Positions 15,876-24,893 of a stretch of 64,000 bases of DNA are shown here, one piece after another. The first letter of the stretch is position 1; every line of letters starts with the position of its first letter. The translations under genes and the position numbers were made by a program. Origin of the DNA: Melioribacter sp. Lineage in GTDB: Bacteria; Bacteroidota; Ignavibacteria; Ignavibacteriales; Melioribacteraceae. The notes beneath the pieces were generated by a model that had not been told where the DNA came from, ran no database searches, and was given only the letters and a program-made list of their open reading frames with translations. Where the stretch lies: positions 21,805 through 85,804 of the forward strand of contig JAHEZQ010000016.1 of the NCBI GenBank assembly GCA_023250955.1, given 5' to 3'.

Positions 15876-18002
15876 CTACTTAATAGTTGCTTGATTTACT
15901 TTTATATCCGTACCTAACCGTTGTAAGTACGCAATAAGAGCAATAATATCTTTATCAGGCTCTGCGGGAATTCCATTCTTAATTAAATCTTGAGTAATAA
16001 CATCCGCTTGTTTTTGAAGATCTTGATTAGCAAAATTTTCATAACCGATTTCATAAGGAACACCAAGCGATCTCATTGCATTAATTTTTGCAGGAGTTGT
16101 TGTAATATCCAAAGTCTGTGTTAAGAGCCAAGGAAAACGCGGCATGATTGAACCGGGCGACATTTGTCTAGGATCTTCCATATGTAAGTAGTGCCAAACG
16201 TTAGGATATTTATTTCCTTCCCTTGCTAAATCCGGTCCGGTTCTTTTTGATCCCCATAAAAACGGATGATCGTAAACATATTCACCTGCTTTTGAATATT
16301 CACCGTAGCGTTCCGTTTCAGATCTGAACGGACGAACTAATTGCGAATGGCAAGAAACACATCCTTCCCGGATATAAATATCACGTCCTTGCAATTCGAG
16401 AGGCGAGTAAGGTTTTACTGCCGCAATAGTTGGAATATTAGATTTAATTAAAAATGTCGGAACTAATTCAACTAATCCCCCAATCAAAACAACAACAAGA
16501 GCGAGAAGAGCAAATTTAACAGGTCTCTTTTCCAACCAGCGATGAATCATCCCGCGTTTTAATTTATCAGCATCTTTTTCATATGGAGCTGCTTCAGCTT
16601 CTTCATTTTTTATGAACTTGCCCGCCTTAGCCGTTTTAATCAAATTATAAACAAGCATAAACATTCCTGCAAAATATAGAAGTCCGCCAAATGAACGGAT
16701 GATGTACATTGGTATAATTTGAAGAGTAGTTTCTAAAAAATTTGGATATTGTAAAACACCAAGCGGAGTAAATTGCTTCCACATTAATGATTGAGCAATT
16801 CCTGCCCAATACATTGGTACTGCATAAAAAACTATTCCAAGAGTAGAAATCCAAAAATGAGAGTTTGCCAGTTTTTTAGAATACAATTCTGTACCCCACA
16901 TTTTTGGAACCATCCAATAAAGAATTCCGAACGAAAGCATTCCATTCCATCCAAGAGCCCCAATGTGAACGTGTGCAATCGTCCAATCTGTGAAGTGAGA
17001 AATTGCATTTACACTTTTAAGAGAAAGCATTGGTCCTTCAAAAGTTGCCATACCATAAGCAGTAACAGCGACAACCATAAATTTTAGAATCGGGTTATCA
17101 CGAACACGATCCCATGCCCCGCGCAATGTTAATAAACCATTCAACATACCGCCCCAAGAAGGAGCGATTAGCATAATTGAAAAAACTGTTCCTAACGATT
17201 GTGCCCAATCAGGTAAAGCTGAATAAAGAAGATGATGGGGGCCAGCCCATATGTATAAAAAGATCAAAGCCCAGAAATGAAGGATTGATAACCTATAAGA
17301 ATAAACAGGACGATTTGCAGCTTTAGGTAAGAAGTAATACATCAAACCTAAGTAAGGAGTAGTTAAAAAGAATGCAACTGCGTTATGCCCGTACCACCAT
17401 TGAACCAAAGCATCTTGAACACCTGCGTACACAGAATAACTTTTAAATAAACTCACAGGAAATTCTATGGAATTAACAACATGAAGAACAGTAATCGTTA
17501 CAAATGTTGCGATGTAAAACCAGACCGCAACATAAATATGTTTTTCGCGGCGTTTAAGAATTGTACCAAACATATTTGCGCCGAATGAAAGCCACACAAC
17601 CGCAATCATCAAATCTATCGGCCATTCTAGTTCTGCGTATTCTTTGCTTGTAGTAATACCAAGCGGCAAAGTGATAGCTGCTGCAAGAATAATTAACTGC
17701 CATCCCCAAAAATGGAATTGGCTTAGTCTATCATTCCACATTCTTGTTTTACAAACTCTCTGTAATGAATAATAAACACCGGCAAAAATTATATTGCCAA
17801 CGAAAGCAAAAATTACAGCGTTTGTATGCAGAGGTCTAATTCTTCCAAACGTGAGATATTGTATTCCAAAATTTAATTCAGGAACATAAAGTTGAACTGC
17901 AATAATTAAACCGACAAGCATTCCAACAATCGCAAATACAACAGAAGCGATCATAAATTGCTTTACAATCTGATTATCGTAGTTGAATTTCTCAACCTGC
18001 AT
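15876..18002 (-). CDS. ccoNO: Fused cbb3-type cytochrome c oxidase subunits I and II (CcoNO)
   Basis: A 708-aa natural fusion. Residues 1 to about 470 are CcoN: twelve or so transmembrane helices with heme and CuB ligands in RIRPLHTNAVIFAFVG, YGHNAVAFFLT, AGPHHLLYSALPDW and IAHVHIGALGWNG. A charged linker (about 470-495) leads to CcoO: a single helix, then REGCVSCHSQLVRPFRSE with one heme c (CxxCH near residue 545), and SMGxx-type C-terminal features GTDIK. It reduces oxygen to water and pumps protons, typically with high oxygen affinity. CcoN-CcoO fusions are known in Bacteroidetes relatives, and no frameshift is needed to explain this one. Confidence 0.95.
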   Translation of the reverse strand: MQVEKFNYDNQIVKQFMIASVVFAIVGMLVGLIIAVQLYVPELNFGIQYLTFGRIRPLHTNAVIFAFVGNIIFAGVYYSLQRVCKTRMWNDRLSQFHFWGWQLIILAAAITLPLGITTSKEYAELEWPIDLMIAVVWLSFGANMFGTILKRREKHIYVAVWFYIATFVTITVLHVVNSIEFPVSLFKSYSVYAGVQDALVQWWYGHNAVAFFLTTPYLGLMYYFLPKAANRPVYSYRLSILHFWALIFLYIWAGPHHLLYSALPDWAQSLGTVFSIMLIAPSWGGMLNGLLTLRGAWDRVRDNPILKFMVVAVTAYGMATFEGPMLSLKSVNAISHFTDWTIAHVHIGALGWNGMLSFGILYWMVPKMWGTELYSKKLANSHFWISTLGIVFYAVPMYWAGIAQSLMWKQFTPLGVLQYPNFLETTLQIIPMYIIRSFGGLLYFAGMFMLVYNLIKTAKAGKFIKNEEAEAAPYEKDADKLKRGMIHRWLEKRPVKFALLALVVVLIGGLVELVPTFLIKSNIPTIAAVKPYSPLELQGRDIYIREGCVSCHSQLVRPFRSETERYGEYSKAGEYVYDHPFLWGSKRTGPDLAREGNKYPNVWHYLHMEDPRQMSPGSIMPRFPWLLTQTLDITTTPAKINAMRSLGVPYEIGYENFANQDLQKQADVITQDLIKNGIPAEPDKDIIALIAYLQRLGTDIKVNQATIK

Positions 18003-18057
18003 TAGTTACTCCTGTATTTGTGTATAAACTTTTAACGTAATTATTAAGAAATCAGAA

Positions 18058-18246
18058 TTATTCTTTACTGCTGATTTCTGATTTCTTATTTCTGTCTTCT
18101 GCTTTCTTTTCCTCATCAAATAAAATTCTAACTGATGGAGTGTACTTATCATCATACTGTCCGTTCTTAACTGCCCAGAGATATGCAATTAAAAATCCGG
18201 TTGCTACTAATAAACTTGCGCCGATCAACACAACAATTACAGACAT
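18058..18246 (-). CDS. ccoS: CcoS cbb3 oxidase assembly protein
   Basis: A 62-aa protein beginning MSVIVVLIGASLLVATGFLIAYLWAVKNGQYDDKYTPSVRIL, an almost textbook CcoS: one transmembrane helix followed by W-x-V-K-x-GQYDD. CcoS is needed for cofactor insertion (heme b and CuB) into CcoN. Its ATG overlaps the ccoI stop codon (TAATG), showing coupling. The overlapping ORF 18006-18188 in another frame is a shadow. Confidence 0.93.
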   Translation of the reverse strand: MSVIVVLIGASLLVATGFLIAYLWAVKNGQYDDKYTPSVRILFDEEKKAEDRNKKSEISSKE

Positions 18247-20672
18247 TAAATTAACCCTCGACGCTTTGCCAGAACATTAGTTGTAACAGTTGTGAAAACT
18301 ACCGCTGTGATGGAACTTACAGGCATAAGTATCGCCGCAATAAGTGGTGAAAGCATACCAGTAAATGCGAATCCTAAACCAATTAAATTATAAATCAAAG
18401 ATAATACAAAACTTGAAAAAATAATTTTCATACTTGAATTAGAAAACTTGATAAAATCTTTTAGACGATAAAAAGATTTTGAATCCATGATTCCGTCGCA
18501 TGCCGGTGAAAAATTATTTGTATTATCTGAAACAGATATACCAACATCGCTTTGTTTTAGAGCGCCAGCATCATTAAGTCCGTCACCAATCATTAATACT
18601 TTTTTCCCGTTTTCCTGAAGCTGTAAAATATAATTTAACTTGTCCTGTGGTGATTGCCTGAAATGTAATTCATTATCAGTTCCGAAAAAATTTCTCAACT
18701 TTTCTTTTTCACCTTCGTTATCTCCAGAAAGGAGAGCAAGTTCATAATTATGTTCAAGTTCTGAAATCGTTTCTCTCAGACCATTCCGGTATCTATTTGT
18801 AATATTGAAATAACCTTTTACTATACCATTTATAGAAAGAAAAACTTTTGTTGAAAAATCGTCTTCTTCTTGTTCTTGATTTTCATTTATGAAAAATTTT
18901 GAACCTAGTTTTATCTCGTTACCATTAATTACCGCATAAATACCTTTACTGGGTTGTTCATCATACACATCAATGATTTTTATAATCTTAGAATCAATCG
19001 AATCAAAGATTGCTGTGCTTAACGGATGAGTTGAATTTCTAACAGCAGATTTAATGAATGCTTTTTCGTTATCGTTTAATTTCTCCCCTATAAACTCAAC
19101 ACTTGATGCATTGTTTTCTGTGATTGTTCCAGTCTTATCAAAAACAATTGAGTTAACTGCAGCAAGTTTTTCTATGATAAAAGTATTTTTCAAATAAAAT
19201 TTATTCTTACCAAAAATTCGTAAAGTATTACCGAGCGCAAACGGCGTGGAAAGAGCAAGAGCGCAAGGACAAGCAACTATCAATACGGCAGTAAAAGCGT
19301 TGAAAGCAATCGTAGAGTTAGTATGCCAGATCAATGCTGCAATTACAGCGAGAGCTAATATGGTTATAGTAAAATATTTACTGACTGTATTCGCAAAGGA
19401 TATTATTCTTGATTCTTGTTCTTGATCCTTTCTAAATGCTTTGTTATTCCAAAGCTGTGTTAAATAACTTTGCGATACATCTTTAATTGTTTCCACTTCA
19501 ATTGCACTGCCGATCTGTTTTCCTCCTGCGTAAACTATTTCTCCATTTACTCTATTTATAGGAATAGCTTCACCGGTTACAAATCCGTAATCTATACTTG
19601 CATTTCCCTTAATAAGAATTGAATCTGAAGGAATTAATTCATTATTGCGAATGATTAATCTGTCGCCGATCTGTAATTTTTCTACCGGTATTGTTGTTTC
19701 GATTTTATTTTTTTGAATTGTAACGGCAATAGGAAAATATGATTTGTAATTACGCTCAAAGTTGAGGGTTTCATAAGTTTTATTCTGAAATAATTTTCCA
19801 ATGAGAAGAAAAAAAACTAATCCTGAAAGTGAATCAAGATATCCAGCACCATTCATAAAAACTATTTCAACAATACTCCGCACGAAAAGAACTGCGATAC
19901 CTAACGCAAGGGGAACATCTATATTGATAAATTTCTTTCTTAATCCTTTCCAAGCAGAGATGAAATAACTATTTGCACTGTAAAAGAAAACCGGCAGAGA
20001 AAGAATAATGTTCAAGTATGCAAAAATTCTTTTCAGTTCCTCATGCCCGGCAACATCTATTGATAAATATTCCGGAAAGCTTAGCAGCATTATGTTTCCG
20101 AAACAAAAACCTGCAATACCTATCTTGTAATAAAGATTTCTATATTCGTTTTTATTTTTCTCTTCTTTACGATCATCAAGATTTAACTGTGGTTCGTAAC
20201 CGATTGAATCAAGAAGCTCAACTATATCTTTGAGAGAGGTTTTTTCTTCCTGGTATGAAATAAATATTTTCTTCTGAAGAAAATTTACTTTAGATGAAAT
20301 AATTCCTGGATTAAGTTTATATAGATTTTCTAGAATCCAAATGCATGAACTGCAATGCATCTGTGGAATATCAAATGTTAGCTGGGTTCTTTTACCGTTG
20401 GAGAAGTCAATTAGTTTAAGTTTTAAATCGTTGTCGTTAAGGAAATCGTAATTACGTTTAATGTGATGTTTTCTTGTTATACCGGGGCTCTGATCAATTG
20501 AATAATAATTGCAGAGATTACTATTATTCAGAATTTCATAAACTGTTTTGCATCCGTTACAGCAAAATATTTTTTCGTCAATGTGAATAATTTCATCTGG
20601 GCATTCATCGCCGCAATGAAAGCAAATTAACTTTGTATCAGTTTTCCTTTCTGAAATTTCTAACTGTTTCAA
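18246..20672 (-). CDS. ccoI: Copper-exporting P1B-type ATPase for cbb3 oxidase (CcoI/FixI)
   Basis: An 808-aa heavy-metal P-type ATPase. It has an N-terminal Cys-rich metal-binding module (CFHCGDECP ... CCNGCKTVYEIL), an HMA domain with MHCSSCIWILE, eight predicted transmembrane segments with CPCALALSTPFALGN (CPC near residue 467), the phosphorylation site DKTGTITEN (about 509) and the hinge GDGLNDAGALKQSDVG. This layout matches CcoI, which delivers copper to the oxidase. It is the first gene of the locus; upstream is the divergent SDR gene. No obvious FNR box could be identified in the shared intergenic region. Confidence 0.93.
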   Translation of the reverse strand: MKQLEISERKTDTKLICFHCGDECPDEIIHIDEKIFCCNGCKTVYEILNNSNLCNYYSIDQSPGITRKHHIKRNYDFLNDNDLKLKLIDFSNGKRTQLTFDIPQMHCSSCIWILENLYKLNPGIISSKVNFLQKKIFISYQEEKTSLKDIVELLDSIGYEPQLNLDDRKEEKNKNEYRNLYYKIGIAGFCFGNIMLLSFPEYLSIDVAGHEELKRIFAYLNIILSLPVFFYSANSYFISAWKGLRKKFINIDVPLALGIAVLFVRSIVEIVFMNGAGYLDSLSGLVFFLLIGKLFQNKTYETLNFERNYKSYFPIAVTIQKNKIETTIPVEKLQIGDRLIIRNNELIPSDSILIKGNASIDYGFVTGEAIPINRVNGEIVYAGGKQIGSAIEVETIKDVSQSYLTQLWNNKAFRKDQEQESRIISFANTVSKYFTITILALAVIAALIWHTNSTIAFNAFTAVLIVACPCALALSTPFALGNTLRIFGKNKFYLKNTFIIEKLAAVNSIVFDKTGTITENNASSVEFIGEKLNDNEKAFIKSAVRNSTHPLSTAIFDSIDSKIIKIIDVYDEQPSKGIYAVINGNEIKLGSKFFINENQEQEEDDFSTKVFLSINGIVKGYFNITNRYRNGLRETISELEHNYELALLSGDNEGEKEKLRNFFGTDNELHFRQSPQDKLNYILQLQENGKKVLMIGDGLNDAGALKQSDVGISVSDNTNNFSPACDGIMDSKSFYRLKDFIKFSNSSMKIIFSSFVLSLIYNLIGLGFAFTGMLSPLIAAILMPVSSITAVVFTTVTTNVLAKRRGLI

Positions 20673-20769
20673 TCTTTAATCAAAAAATTATTTTAATAGA
20701 TGAGAACTTCTATCACAAATTAAAAAAATATAGATAGTTTATCGAATTAAATTTCTGCTCAATTTATGT

Positions 20770-20777
20770 TAACTTTG
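20770..20777 (+). promoter_or_regulatory. Candidate -7 promoter box (TAACTTTG) for the SDR gene
   Basis: TAACTTTG matches TAnnTTTG and lies 20 bases before the ATG. No convincing -33/-35 element accompanies it. Confidence 0.3.
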
Positions 20778-20797
20778 TAAAAAATAATTGAGGCAAT

Positions 20798-21571
20798 ATG
20801 GTATCGTTAAAAGGAAAAACTGTTTTTATCACTGGAGTTACCTCTGGTATTGGCAAATCATGTACTTATGCTTTTGCAAAGGAAGGTGCAAATCTTGTAA
20901 TAAGTGCCAGAAGAATAAATCTTGTTAACGAAATTGCCGATGATATCAGCAAGAAATACGGTGTAAATGTTCATCCGATAAAATTAGATGTAAGCAAACG
21001 TGATGAGGTGAATAAAGCGGTTGATTCTCTTCCAGCCGAGTTTAAGAAAATAGATTTACTTATCAACAACGCAGGACTTGGGCGCGGATTGAATAAATTT
21101 TACGAAGACAATCCCGACGGTTGGGAAGAAATGATTGACACCAACGTTAAAGGATTGCTTTATGTTACGAATGCAATTCTTCCTCAAATGGTTGAAAGAA
21201 AAAGCGGACACATCATTAATATTGGTTCTATAGCGGGACGCGAAGCTTATCCAAAAGGTGCAGTTTACTGCGCGACAAAACATGCTGTTGATGCGATAAC
21301 ACGATCTCTCAGAATGGATCTTGTTGATAAAAACATTCGTGTTAGTACGATTGATCCGGGATTGGTTGAAACCGGATTCAGCAAAGTAAGATTTTATGGC
21401 GATGAAGAGAAAGCGAAGAATGCTTATAAAGGACTGAAACCGTTAACAGGCGAAGACATAGCAGAAGCTGTTGTATTTACAGCAACACGCTCAGAACATT
21501 TTAATGTTGCACAGATGATTTTATTTCCAACTAATCAGGCATCAACAACAATATTTCATAGAGAAGATTAA
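20798..21571 (+). CDS. Short-chain dehydrogenase/reductase, YdfG-like
   Basis: A 257-aa classical SDR. The NAD(P)-binding motif is TGVTSGIGKS, with ARR after beta 2 suggesting NADP(H). NNAGLGRG follows, the catalytic Ser is in IINIGSIAGREAYPKGAVY, and the YxxxK motif is YCATK. The C-terminal VRFYGDEEKAKNAYKG...LTGEDIAEAV pattern resembles YdfG-type NADP-dependent serine/3-hydroxy acid dehydrogenases. The exact substrate is uncertain. The start has GAGGCAAT upstream. It is divergent from ccoI. Confidence 0.88.
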   Translation: MVSLKGKTVFITGVTSGIGKSCTYAFAKEGANLVISARRINLVNEIADDISKKYGVNVHPIKLDVSKRDEVNKAVDSLPAEFKKIDLLINNAGLGRGLNKFYEDNPDGWEEMIDTNVKGLLYVTNAILPQMVERKSGHIINIGSIAGREAYPKGAVYCATKHAVDAITRSLRMDLVDKNIRVSTIDPGLVETGFSKVRFYGDEEKAKNAYKGLKPLTGEDIAEAVVFTATRSEHFNVAQMILFPTNQASTTIFHRED

Positions 21572-21662
21572 TTTTTTTTCTAATATATAATTTGGAAAGA
21601 CACATCGTACCCCGATTAACGAGCAAGTTTTTTGTTTTTTTCGTATATTTGAGTAGAAATTT

Positions 21663-21691
21663 TTGACAGCAATTATTCTTTCCAAAATACT
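21663..21691 (+). promoter_or_regulatory. Weak candidate promoter upstream of the 79-aa ORF
   Basis: TTGACA at 21663-21668 is followed after 17 bases by AATACT, which shares four of six positions with TATAAT. It sits 33 bases before the start codon of the 79-aa ORF. The -35 is good and the -10 poor. Confidence 0.3.
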
Positions 21692-21723
21692 CTTTCTTTG
21701 TACGGTAAACATAGGAGGTACTT

Positions 21724-21963
21724 ATGAGTGTACAACCTATAACCGATTCCAAAACCCAGTTACTGTGGATCAATCAACATAATAAGACTCAAACGAAACG
21801 TGATGAAACCATTATGAAGATCGAAGATGGAATTGCTTTTGTTACGGATTTTTCTTCGCCGGTTGATAGTAATCAAACGTCTCAATCTTCACCAACAAAT
21901 TCTGAAAAGCCTGTAAAGAAAAACAGGCGGCTGTCTTATACTTCTGAGAATTGGATAGGTTAA
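21724..21963 (+). CDS. Small hypothetical protein (79 aa)
   Basis: I do not recognise this protein. It is supported by a very strong ribosome binding site (ATAGGAGGTACTT-ATG) and by a candidate promoter upstream. The sequence is polar: a hydrophilic N-terminus, a short IEDGIAFVTDF segment, a Ser/Thr/Pro/Gln-rich stretch near residues 44-60 and a basic, aromatic C-terminus (KKNRRLSYTSENWIG). There is no signal peptide or membrane helix. It stands alone between the SDR gene and the convergent yciO-like gene. It could be a small regulator or a disordered adaptor, but nothing shows which. Confidence 0.6.
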   Translation: MSVQPITDSKTQLLWINQHNKTQTKRDETIMKIEDGIAFVTDFSSPVDSNQTSQSSPTNSEKPVKKNRRLSYTSENWIG

Positions 21964-22093
21964 TTAACAAAATGAATTACGAATAACCTCTTTATTCATC
22001 TAATTAATTCCGAATAGGACGAAGGAAATACTTTTAAAATTTGTTAACAACAATTACTACCGCAAATTTCTTCATCAACACCAAATCTAAAAA

Positions 22094-22708
22094 CTAAACA
22101 AAGAACATGCTTAGATCACCAGCACCTTCTCTAATTATTTCCGGTTCTTCGCCGCTTAAATCAACTATGCTGGAAGGTTTTCCTTCTAAAGCACCTGCCG
22201 ATAACATCAAATCTACTTGTGAATTAAATATTGCTTGAATCTCTAGTGGATCAAATAAAATTTCTCCTTTTCTAGTGGTGACACTCGTACTTACAATTGG
22301 ATTACCAAGTTCATTGGCAAGTGTTAATGCAATGTTGTTGTTTGGAATTCGAATACCGACAGTTCTTCGTTTTGTCCAAAGTTTTTTGGGAACTTCATGC
22401 GCTGCGGGTAAAACAAAAGTGTAAGGTCCCGGTAAAAGTTTTTTCATTACACGGTAAGCATAATCCGATACTTTCGCATACTTGGCAATATTTTTCAAAT
22501 TAGGACAAATAAAACTGAACAATTTTGTTCCGGCATCTTGTTTAATTGCATAAACTCTTTCAAGTGCTTCTTTATTGAAAATATCACAACCGATTCCGTA
22601 AACGGTATCGGTCGGGTAAATTATTACACCGCCGGTCTTCAATACTTCAACCGCTTTGTTTATAAATCTCATTTGCGGTGTAACTGGATGTAATTCATAA
22701 TATTCCAT
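22094..22708 (-). CDS. Sua5/YciO/YrdC-family protein (YciO-like)
   Basis: A 204-aa protein of the YrdC fold, which in TsaC/Sua5 makes threonylcarbamoyl-adenylate for the tRNA t6A modification. GGVIIYPTDTVYGIGCDIFNKEALERVYAIK is the conserved nucleotide/RNA-binding region. LFSFICPNLKNIAKYAKV, LPGPYTFVLPA and RRTVGIRIPNN follow. Details such as PGPYTFVL and STSV fit the YciO subgroup better than canonical TsaC, so it may not be the main t6A enzyme. It is monocistronic here and convergent with the 79-aa ORF. Confidence 0.85.
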   Translation of the reverse strand: MEYYELHPVTPQMRFINKAVEVLKTGGVIIYPTDTVYGIGCDIFNKEALERVYAIKQDAGTKLFSFICPNLKNIAKYAKVSDYAYRVMKKLLPGPYTFVLPAAHEVPKKLWTKRRTVGIRIPNNNIALTLANELGNPIVSTSVTTRKGEILFDPLEIQAIFNSQVDLMLSAGALEGKPSSIVDLSGEEPEIIREGAGDLSMFFV

Positions 22709-22878
22709 AATCGGCTCCTTCTTTAATTTTCTCTCTGCATAAATAATTTTATGTCGAATGATAAGAAGTTCTTTCTATGGTGAGTGATGATTCTTACGCC
22801 CTAAAAGAATGAAGTTATCAGCAGATTGTCAACAGAAATTTGTAGGAAATTAGATTATCATTTTAGAAATTTGCTATT

Positions 22879-24039
22879 ATGACAAGATTCAAAAACATTT
22901 CTCGCTCGGTTGTTATTCTTGGATTGATCAGCTTCTTTACTGATTTTGCAAGCGAGATGCTTTATCCAATTACGCCCATCTTCTTAACTGCTGTACTCGG
23001 TGCTTCAATGTCTGTTGTCGGATTGATCGAAGGAATTGCGGAAGTAACTGCCGGATTTCTAAAAGGATATTTCGGAACTCTTTCAGACAGAATTGGTAAG
23101 CGCTCAATATTTGTTGTTATCGGTTATAGTCTATCCGGATTAGTAAAATCATTACCGGGATTGATAGCAACAGTACCTACAGTAATTTTTTCCCGCATTG
23201 CAGACCGAATAGGAAAAGGAATCCGTACAGCACCACGGGATGCACTTCTTGCAAGTTATGCCAATGGAAATACTGGAGCTGTTTTTGGTTTTCATAGAGG
23301 GATGGATACGCTGGGCGCAGTTGCTGGTCCGTTGGCAGCACTTTTACTTCTTTACTTTTTTCCCGGAAAATATTCTTGGATTTATCTCTTCGCAATTATT
23401 CCGTCCTTATTTGCTATCGGATTTACCTTTGTAGTAAAAGATGCAAAAGGAAGCGTCAAAAATTCTAAGAAAAAAGTTTACCGTGAATTCTGGAGAAGCG
23501 CTCCTCGTGAATATAAAATGTTGCTTATTGCACTCACTGTTTTTTCATTTGTTAACAGTAGTGATGTTTTTCTAATTCTAAAATCAAAACAAATTGCACA
23601 CTCGGATGTAATCGCTATTCTCGGTTATGTGTTTTACAATTTAATTTATGCGATTGCATCTTATCCGGTTGGAATCTTAGCTGATAAATTCGGCAAGAAA
23701 AATATTTTTATTATTGGATTGCTAATTTTTTCAGTTGTCTATTTTGGTTTTGCAATGAATGATAATAATTTAATTGTTTGGATCCTTTTTGCGTTTTATG
23801 GAATTTATGCGTCAGCAACCGAAGGAGTATCAAAAGCTTGGGTTTCTGATTTGGTGCCGGATCACTTCCGTGGTTCTGCGATTGGGTTACTAACTGCTCT
23901 TTCAAGTTTTGCTGTAATGTTTGGTTCTTTTCTTACCGGAGTTTTGTGGGATAATTTTGGAGCGCAAGTTCCATTTGTTATTTCATCAATTGTCAGTTTT
24001 GTTATTGCAGCCGTTTTATTTTTTCTCAGGAAGAACTAA
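22879..24039 (+). CDS. Major facilitator superfamily transporter
   Basis: A 386-aa MFS permease with about twelve hydrophobic segments. FFTDFASEMLYPITPIFL opens helix 1, the loop 2-3 signature appears as FGTLSDRIGKRSIF, RIGKGIRTAPRDALL lies between helices 4 and 5, and the second-half counterpart is GILADKFGKKNIFI. The RIGKGIRTAPRDA sequence is typical of a broad MFS group annotated as drug or sugar efflux. The substrate is not deducible. An interspersed repeat follows the gene before queC. Confidence 0.87.
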   Translation: MTRFKNISRSVVILGLISFFTDFASEMLYPITPIFLTAVLGASMSVVGLIEGIAEVTAGFLKGYFGTLSDRIGKRSIFVVIGYSLSGLVKSLPGLIATVPTVIFSRIADRIGKGIRTAPRDALLASYANGNTGAVFGFHRGMDTLGAVAGPLAALLLLYFFPGKYSWIYLFAIIPSLFAIGFTFVVKDAKGSVKNSKKKVYREFWRSAPREYKMLLIALTVFSFVNSSDVFLILKSKQIAHSDVIAILGYVFYNLIYAIASYPVGILADKFGKKNIFIIGLLIFSVVYFGFAMNDNNLIVWILFAFYGIYASATEGVSKAWVSDLVPDHFRGSAIGLLTALSSFAVMFGSFLTGVLWDNFGAQVPFVISSIVSFVIAAVLFFLRKN

Positions 24040-24040
24040 A

Positions 24041-24127
24041 CTCTGCGTTCTTTGCGAAATTCTTTGCACCCTTTGCGGCTTAAAGCTTTAACGCAGAGAA
24101 CGCAGAGGATACGCTAAGTTCGCAAAG
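24041..24127. repeat. Interspersed inverted repeat (CTCTGCGTTC / AACGCAGAG type)
   Basis: CTCTGCGTTCTTTGCG (24041-24056) pairs with CGCAGAGAACGCAGAG (24092-24107) with one mismatch in 16. Between them is the perfect palindrome TTAAAGCTTTAA (24080-24091), and a further TTCGCAAAG lies at 24119-24127. The element fills most of the gap between the MFS gene and queC. Similar AACGCAGAG arrays are known as non-coding dispersed repeats in several bacterial groups. Confidence 0.75.
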
Positions 24128-24195
24128 CAATAAATCAACCTTTTTCTTCTCACTTTCCAATTTGCTATTTTTACCAATGTTAATAAGATTTTATA

Positions 24196-24885
24196 ATGAT
24201 GAAAGAAAAATTAGCTGTCGTTGCCGTTAGCGGAGGAATGGATAGTTGTGTTACTGCAGCGATTGCAAATCAAACATACAAACTCGCACTCATTCATATC
24301 AATTACGGCCAGAGAACTGAAAACCGCGAGCTAAAAGCATTTCATGATATTGCCGATTTTTATAAAGCAGATAAAAGATTGGTAATTGACTTCGATCATT
24401 TTACAAAGATCGGCGGCTCGTCTCTTACTGATAAATCAATCGAAGTAGCTAAAGCAGATCTTTCAAATAAAGAAATTCCAAGTTCGTATGTTCCATTCCG
24501 CAATGCAAATATTTTAAGCGCGTGTGTAAGTTGGGCGGAAGTGATTAGCGCAGAAGCAGTTTTCGTAGGTGCTGTTTATGAAGATGCAAGCGGTTACCCT
24601 GATTGCCGTCCGCAATTTTTCCAGGCATTCGAAAAGATGGTAGATGTTGGCACTAAGCCAGAAACAAAAATAAAAATTGAAACACCAATCATTTATTTAT
24701 CCAAAGCTGAGATTGTTAATAAAGGAGTTGAACTTCGTGCGCCGCTTCAATTAACTTGGTCGTGTTATCAAAATGAAGATGAAGCATGCGGAGTTTGTGA
24801 TAGCTGTGCATTCCGTCTCCGTGGTTTTCAGCAAGCGGGAGTGGAAGACCAGATTCCGTATAAAATAAAACCGAAGTATTTTTAG
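24196..24885 (+). CDS. queC: 7-cyano-7-deazaguanine (preQ0) synthase QueC
   Basis: A 229-aa QueC, which converts 7-carboxy-7-deazaguanine to preQ0 using ATP and ammonia. The PP-loop is VAVSGGMDSCVTAA, then LIHINYGQRTENRE, SSYVPFRNANILSACVSWAE, VGAVYEDASGYPDCRPQFFQAFEKM and the zinc site TWSCY...ACGVCDSCAFRLRGFQQAG. All canonical residues appear intact, arguing for preQ0 synthesis rather than the repurposed QueC-like proteins of some defence systems. A weak TATTTTTA box lies about 30 bases upstream of ATG. The next ORF starts eight bases after the stop. queD and queE are not in the window. Confidence 0.95.
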   Translation: MMKEKLAVVAVSGGMDSCVTAAIANQTYKLALIHINYGQRTENRELKAFHDIADFYKADKRLVIDFDHFTKIGGSSLTDKSIEVAKADLSNKEIPSSYVPFRNANILSACVSWAEVISAEAVFVGAVYEDASGYPDCRPQFFQAFEKMVDVGTKPETKIKIETPIIYLSKAEIVNKGVELRAPLQLTWSCYQNEDEACGVCDSCAFRLRGFQQAGVEDQIPYKIKPKYF

Positions 24886-24893
24886 GAGGGAAT

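Noticed and set aside
16791-17087. 98-aa ORF on the + strand inside ccoNO
   Set aside because: It is antisense to strongly conserved CcoN coding sequence; a frame shadow.
15876-18002. CcoNO as an assembly error joining ccoN and ccoO
   Set aside because: The linker is in frame with ordinary composition, and CcoN-CcoO fusions are known in related bacteria.
24196-24885. QueC as part of a Qat-, CBASS- or Dpd-type defence system
   Set aside because: The protein has the full canonical QueC motifs and zinc site, and no QatA/B/D, cyclase, DpdA or other Dpd genes are present; queF downstream supports ordinary preQ1 synthesis.
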